Shown: piece by piece, positions 60,812 to 64,000 of the stretch
How the letters are laid out: every line of letters starts with the position of its first letter
Numbering within the stretch: position 1 is the first letter of the stretch
From: Micrococcales bacterium
GTDB lineage: Bacteria; Actinomycetota; Actinomycetes; S36-B12; UBA10799
DNA: 64,000 nt
Direction of reading: 5' to 3'
Assembly: GCA_016719135.1 (NCBI GenBank)
Contig: JADKAV010000021.1
Location: forward strand, 8,898 to 72,897
Notes under the pieces: generated by a model
Database searches by the model: none
What the model was told of the DNA's origin: nothing
The model's input: the letters and a program-made list of their open reading frames with translations, nothing else
Made by a program: the position numbers and the translations under genes

Positions 60812-61365
60812 CCTTTAAATGAGGGCCGGGGGCCTCTACGTCAGGGGGTCGTTTCGTACATTTCGGGCGTGAAGTGCGGCATATCGGGCGAGATGCGGGT
60901 GAGACCGGGCGTTTTTGGCCCAGGTTTGATGGTCGATGATGCGGACCCTGGACCCTGACCTGATGGGCCGAATGCGCCCGCGCACTTCGCTGTTGGTCGG
61001 GACCACCTTTAAATGAGGGCCGGGGGCCTCTACGTCAGGGGGTCGTTTCGTACATTTCGGGCGTGAAGTGCGACATATCGGGCGAGATGGGGGTGAGACC
61101 GGGCGTTTTTGGCCCAGGTTTGATGGTCGATGACGCGGACCCTGGACCCTGACCTGATGGGCCGAATGCGCCCACGCACTTCGCTGTTGGTCGGGACCAC
61201 CTTTAAATGAGGGCCGGGGGCCTCTACCTCAGGGGGTCGTTTCGTACATTTCGGGCGTGAAGTGCGGCAAATCGGGCGAGAAGCGGGGGAGACCGGGCGT
61301 TTTTGGCCCGGTTTTGATGGTCGCTGACGCGGACCCGGGACCCTGATGGGCCGGAATGCGCCCCA
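60812..61365 (+). repeat. Three tandem 194-bp repeats between purQ and purL
   Basis: Units start with CCTTTAAATGAGGGCC at 60812, 61006 and 61200, exactly 194 bases apart; the third is shortened at its right end. Identity is very high between units 1 and 2. Each unit contains a 17-codon open frame (ATGAGGGCC...GCGTGA), runs of CGGGCG words and a hairpin GGGC-GTTTTTG-GCCC. In unit 3 it is perfect. No gene is seen in 60809-61379. Confidence 0.95.
61292..61315 (+). terminator. Possible terminator in third repeat unit
   Basis: ACCGGGC (61292-61298) pairs with GCCCGGT (61306-61312) around GTTTTTG and is followed by TTT. Imperfect versions lie in the first two units at the same position. It would separate purQ from purL transcription. 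Confidence 0.4.
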
Positions 61366-61367
61366 CC

Positions 61368-61373
61368 TAGACT
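61368..61373 (+). promoter_or_regulatory. Putative leaderless -10 box of purL
   Basis: TAGACT ends six bases before the ATG at 61380. Confidence 0.45.
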
Positions 61374-61379
61374 CAGGGC

Positions 61380-63611
61380 ATGGATTCGGTGGCGCACGCC
61401 GCGCAGACCCCTGACCACCCGCAGCCGTACGCCGAACTCGGTCTGAAGCCCGACGAGTACCAGCGCATCCGCGACATCCTCGGCCGCCGGCCCACCAGTT
61501 CGGAACTGGCGATGTACTCGGTGATGTGGAGCGAGCACTGCTCGTACAAGTCCAGCAAGGTGCACCTGCGCCAGTTCGGCGAGAAGAACCCCGCGACCGA
61601 CGCGCTGCTCGTCGGCATCGGCGAGAACGCCGGCGTCGTCGACATCGGCGACGGCTGGGCAGTCACCTTCAAGGTCGAGTCGCACAACCACCCGTCCTAC
61701 GTCGAGCCCTACCAGGGTGCGGCCACGGGCATCGGCGGCATCGTGCGCGACATCCTGTCGATGGGCGCCCGCCCGCTCGCGGTCATGGACCCGCTGCGCT
61801 TCGGCGCGTCGCGGACCCCGACACCCGCCGGGTCCTGCCTGGTGTCGTCTCCGGTATCGGCGGCTACGGCAACTGCCTGGGCCTGCCCAACATCGGCGGC
61901 GAGATCGTCTTCGACCCCTCCTACCAGGGCAACCCCCTGGTGAACGCGCTGTGCGTCGGGGCCATGAAGCACGAGGACATCCACCTCCAGCGCCCAGGGC
62001 GCCGGCAACCTCGTGGTCCTCTACGGCGCGCTGACGGGCGGCGACGGCATCGGCGGTGTGTCCGTGCTGGCCAGTGAGAGTTTCGAGCAGTCCGGTCCCA
62101 GTAAGCGTCCCGCGGTGCAGGTCGGCGACCCGTTCATGGAGAAGTTGCTGATCGAGTGCACGCTGGAACTTCTGCACGCCGGCTTGATCGAAGGCATCCA
62201 GGATCTCGGCGGAGCGGGGATCAGTTGCGCCACCAGCGAGCTGGCCAGCAACGGCGACGGCGGCATGCACGTGTGGCTGGATCGGGTGCCGCTGCGGGAC
62301 TCGACGCTGAGCCCCGAAGAGATCCTGATGAGCGAGTCGCAGGAACGTATGTGTGCGGTCGTGACGCCGGAAAATCGCGAGGCGTTCATGGCCATCTGCG
62401 ACAAGTGGGCGGTCACGGCGACGGTCATCGGTGAGGTGACCAGCGGCGACCGGCTGACCATCGAGTGGCACGGCGAGACGGTGGTCGACGTTCCCCCGCG
62501 AACCGTGGCCCACGACGGCCCGGTGTACCACCGCCCGTCGACCGAGCCCGCCGCGCTGCAGGCAGGCGGCAGCGATCGCGACCGGCCCGAGCACCGAGGA
62601 CCCGAGCGAGACGCTGCTGGCGCTGCTGTCGGCGCCCAACCTGGCGTCCAAGGCGTGGGTCACCGACCAGTACGACCGCTACGTGCGGGGTAACACCGTG
62701 CTGGCCCAGCCCGAGGATTCCGGGGTGCTGCGCATCGATGAGCAGACGGGGCGCGGCGTGGCGATCGCCACCGACTGCAACGGCCGCTTCGCCAAGCTCG
62801 ATCCCTACGCCGGCGCGCAGCTGGCGCTGGCCGAGGCGTACCGCAACGTCGCCGTCACCGGCGCCACCCCGCTCGCGGTCACCAACTGCCTCAACTTCGG
62901 CTCGCCCGAGGACCCGGGCGTCATGTGGCAGTTCAGCCAGGCCGTCACCGGCCTGGCCGACGGCTGCCTCGAGCTCGGCATCCCGGTCACCGGCGGCAAC
63001 GTGAGCTTCTACAACCAGACCGGCGCGTGCCGATCCATCCGACCCCGGTCGTGGGCGTGCTCGGCGTGTTCGACGATGTCGCGCGTCGCACCCCGATGCA
63101 GTGGGGTCCGGATGGCGAACTGATCTACCTGCTCGGAGCCACGAAGGCGGAGTTCGGCGGGTCAGCGGTCGCCACCCTGCAAGGTCTGCTGACCGGGATG
63201 CCGCCGGAGGTCGACCTGGCCGCCGAAAAGGTGCTGGCCGAGATCCTGGTGGCGGGTTCGCGAGACGGGATGCTCACCGCCGCCCATGATGTTGCCGATG
63301 GCGGGGTCGGGCTGGCGCTGGCGGAGATGGCGATGCGCGCAGGCACCGGCGCGCGGACCTGGGTGCCCGACGGCATCGACGCGTTCACGTTCCTGTTCTC
63401 AGAATCAGCTGCCCGCGCCCTGGTCGTGGTGCCGCGGTCCGAGGAACTGCGGTTCACCGAGATGTGCGGGGCCCGGCGTTTCCCGTGTGAGCGGATCGGT
63501 GTGGTGGACTCCGGGCTCGGCCCTGTTTTGCAGGTCGGGGATCACTTCACGGTGAACATCGAGGAAATGGCGCAGCGCAGCGCCGGTGTTCTGCCCAGCC
63601 ATTTCGCGTGA
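61380..63611 (+). CDS. purL: Phosphoribosylformylglycinamidine synthase subunit PurL, frameshifted
   Basis: The short PurL, about 743 residues, normal for the PurS/Q/L type. MWSEHCSYKSSKVHLRQFG, FKVESHNHPSYVEPYQGAAT, IGGYGNCLGLPNIGGEIVFD, GGAGISCATSELASNGDGG, VTNCLNFGSPEDPGVMWQFS and VTGGNVSFYNQTG are in order, with AHDVADGGVGLALAEMA near the end. Frame changes lie near 61830, 61995, 62575, 62590 and 63030. It uses FGAR, ATP and PurQ ammonia to make FGAM. The stop overlaps the next GTG. A -10 box and no ribosome site precede the ATG, so it is probably leaderless. Confidence 0.95.
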
Positions 63612-64000
63612 GGCCGATTGAGCCGGTGGTCCTGCAGGGCCGCTGGGTACGGTTGGAACCGCTGGCCGCCGACCACTCCGAACCCCTGCGCGCGATCGAC
63701 GATCCGGCCCTGTTCACCTACCTGCCGGATGTGCCCGACGACTTCGACGGCTGGTTGCCGACAGCGCTGGCCAGCCGCGACCCGCTGTTCTACGCAGCAG
63801 TGGTTGACGGCAGAACTCTGGGCCGCGCGTCTTTCCTGCGCATGGACTACCCCAACGGCGTCGCGGAGATCGGCCACATCCTGTGGGGCCACGAGATGCG
63901 GCGGACGCCGGCCTCCACGGAAGCTGTCTACCTGATGACAGACCACCTCTTCGGCCTCGGTGCGCGGCGGGTGGAGTGGAAATGCGACAACCTCAACGAG
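63608..64000 (+). CDS. GNAT-family acetyltransferase (RimJ/RimL type), partial
   Basis: An open frame from GTG 63608 to the right edge, 131 codons so far. It begins IEPVVLQGRWVRLEPLAADH, typical of RimJ/L-like acetyltransferases, with FYAAVVDGRTLGRASFLRMD and EIGHILWGHEMRRTPASTEA, the acetyl-CoA motif, and then LFGLGARRVEWKCDNLNE. The GTG overlaps the purL stop (GTGA), so it is coupled to purL. The C terminus lies outside the window. Confidence 0.85.
   Translation, partial: MRPIEPVVLQGRWVRLEPLAADHSEPLRAIDDPALFTYLPDVPDDFDGWLPTALASRDPLFYAAVVDGRTLGRASFLRMDYPNGVAEIGHILWGHEMRRTPASTEAVYLMTDHLFGLGARRVEWKCDNLNE

Noticed and set aside
60812..61365. CRISPR array or rRNA/tRNA repeats
   Set aside because: The 194-bp units are directly adjacent, with no spacers, and do not resemble structural RNAs.

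Overview
The window is a 64-kb piece of a high-G+C Gram-positive chromosome, most likely an actinobacterium (Actinomycetota). The G+C-rich third codon positions, the frequent GTG starts, a separate PurS/PurQ/short-PurL enzyme, an F420-type (DUF385) oxidoreductase, a DtxR/IdeR-type iron box and many apparently leaderless genes (TANNNT hexamer 6-8 bases before ATG/GTG) all point that way. The sequence carries dozens of single-base insertions or deletions, including in genes that should be essential (clpB, purA, purL, fba). I treat these as sequencing errors and annotate across them. Two genes (an enoyl-CoA hydratase and purD) instead lack a block of residues with the frame intact.

Layout. 1-8.2 kb: a truncated unknown gene, then an overlapping acyl-CoA operon (enoyl-CoA hydratase, AMP-forming ligase, hotdog thioesterase, YtcJ-like amidohydrolase, GNAT), then a histone-deacetylase-like amidohydrolase divergent from a DmpA-type self-processing peptidase. 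8.2-11.2 kb: an intergenic repeat and clpB with its promoter. 11.2-27.4 kb: seven overlapping same-strand genes of about 16 kb, the most interesting part of the window. They encode a JAMM/MPN peptidase, an unknown protein, a protein with a pre-toxin-like segment, a DUF6603 protein and three very large proteins of conserved but functionally unassigned families. 27.5-34 kb: a secreted endonuclease/phosphatase-type protein, a membrane protein, DNA alkylation repair (ogt, Ada-AlkA fusion) and an iron-uptake operon (cupredoxin plus FTR1 permease) under an iron box. 34-43 kb: ABC-2 exporter, aminotransferase, SDR, epimerase-like protein, pyrE, DedA and a TrmH-type methyltransferase. 43.3-64 kb: fba and a purine cluster purA-purD-purB, purC-galE, purS, purQ, purL. 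An error-free 6.5-kb block (flavin monooxygenase, SDR, GPH transporter, TauE exporter, F420 oxidoreductase, GNAT, Usp) separates purS from purQ.

Non-coding structure. Four copies of a roughly 120-bp imperfect palindrome built from CGTTGGA/TCCAACG motifs sit in three divergent intergenic regions (34.1-34.35, 41.73-41.84, 49.63-49.75 kb). Three tandem 194-bp units lie between purQ and purL. A nested dyad precedes the acyl-CoA operon, and strong hairpins flank the flavin monooxygenase block.

How the genes work together. The pur genes cover adenylosuccinate synthesis and several steps to IMP. The 11-27 kb operon looks like a co-translated set making large, non-secreted, beta-rich proteins together with a metallopeptidase; its function is unknown.
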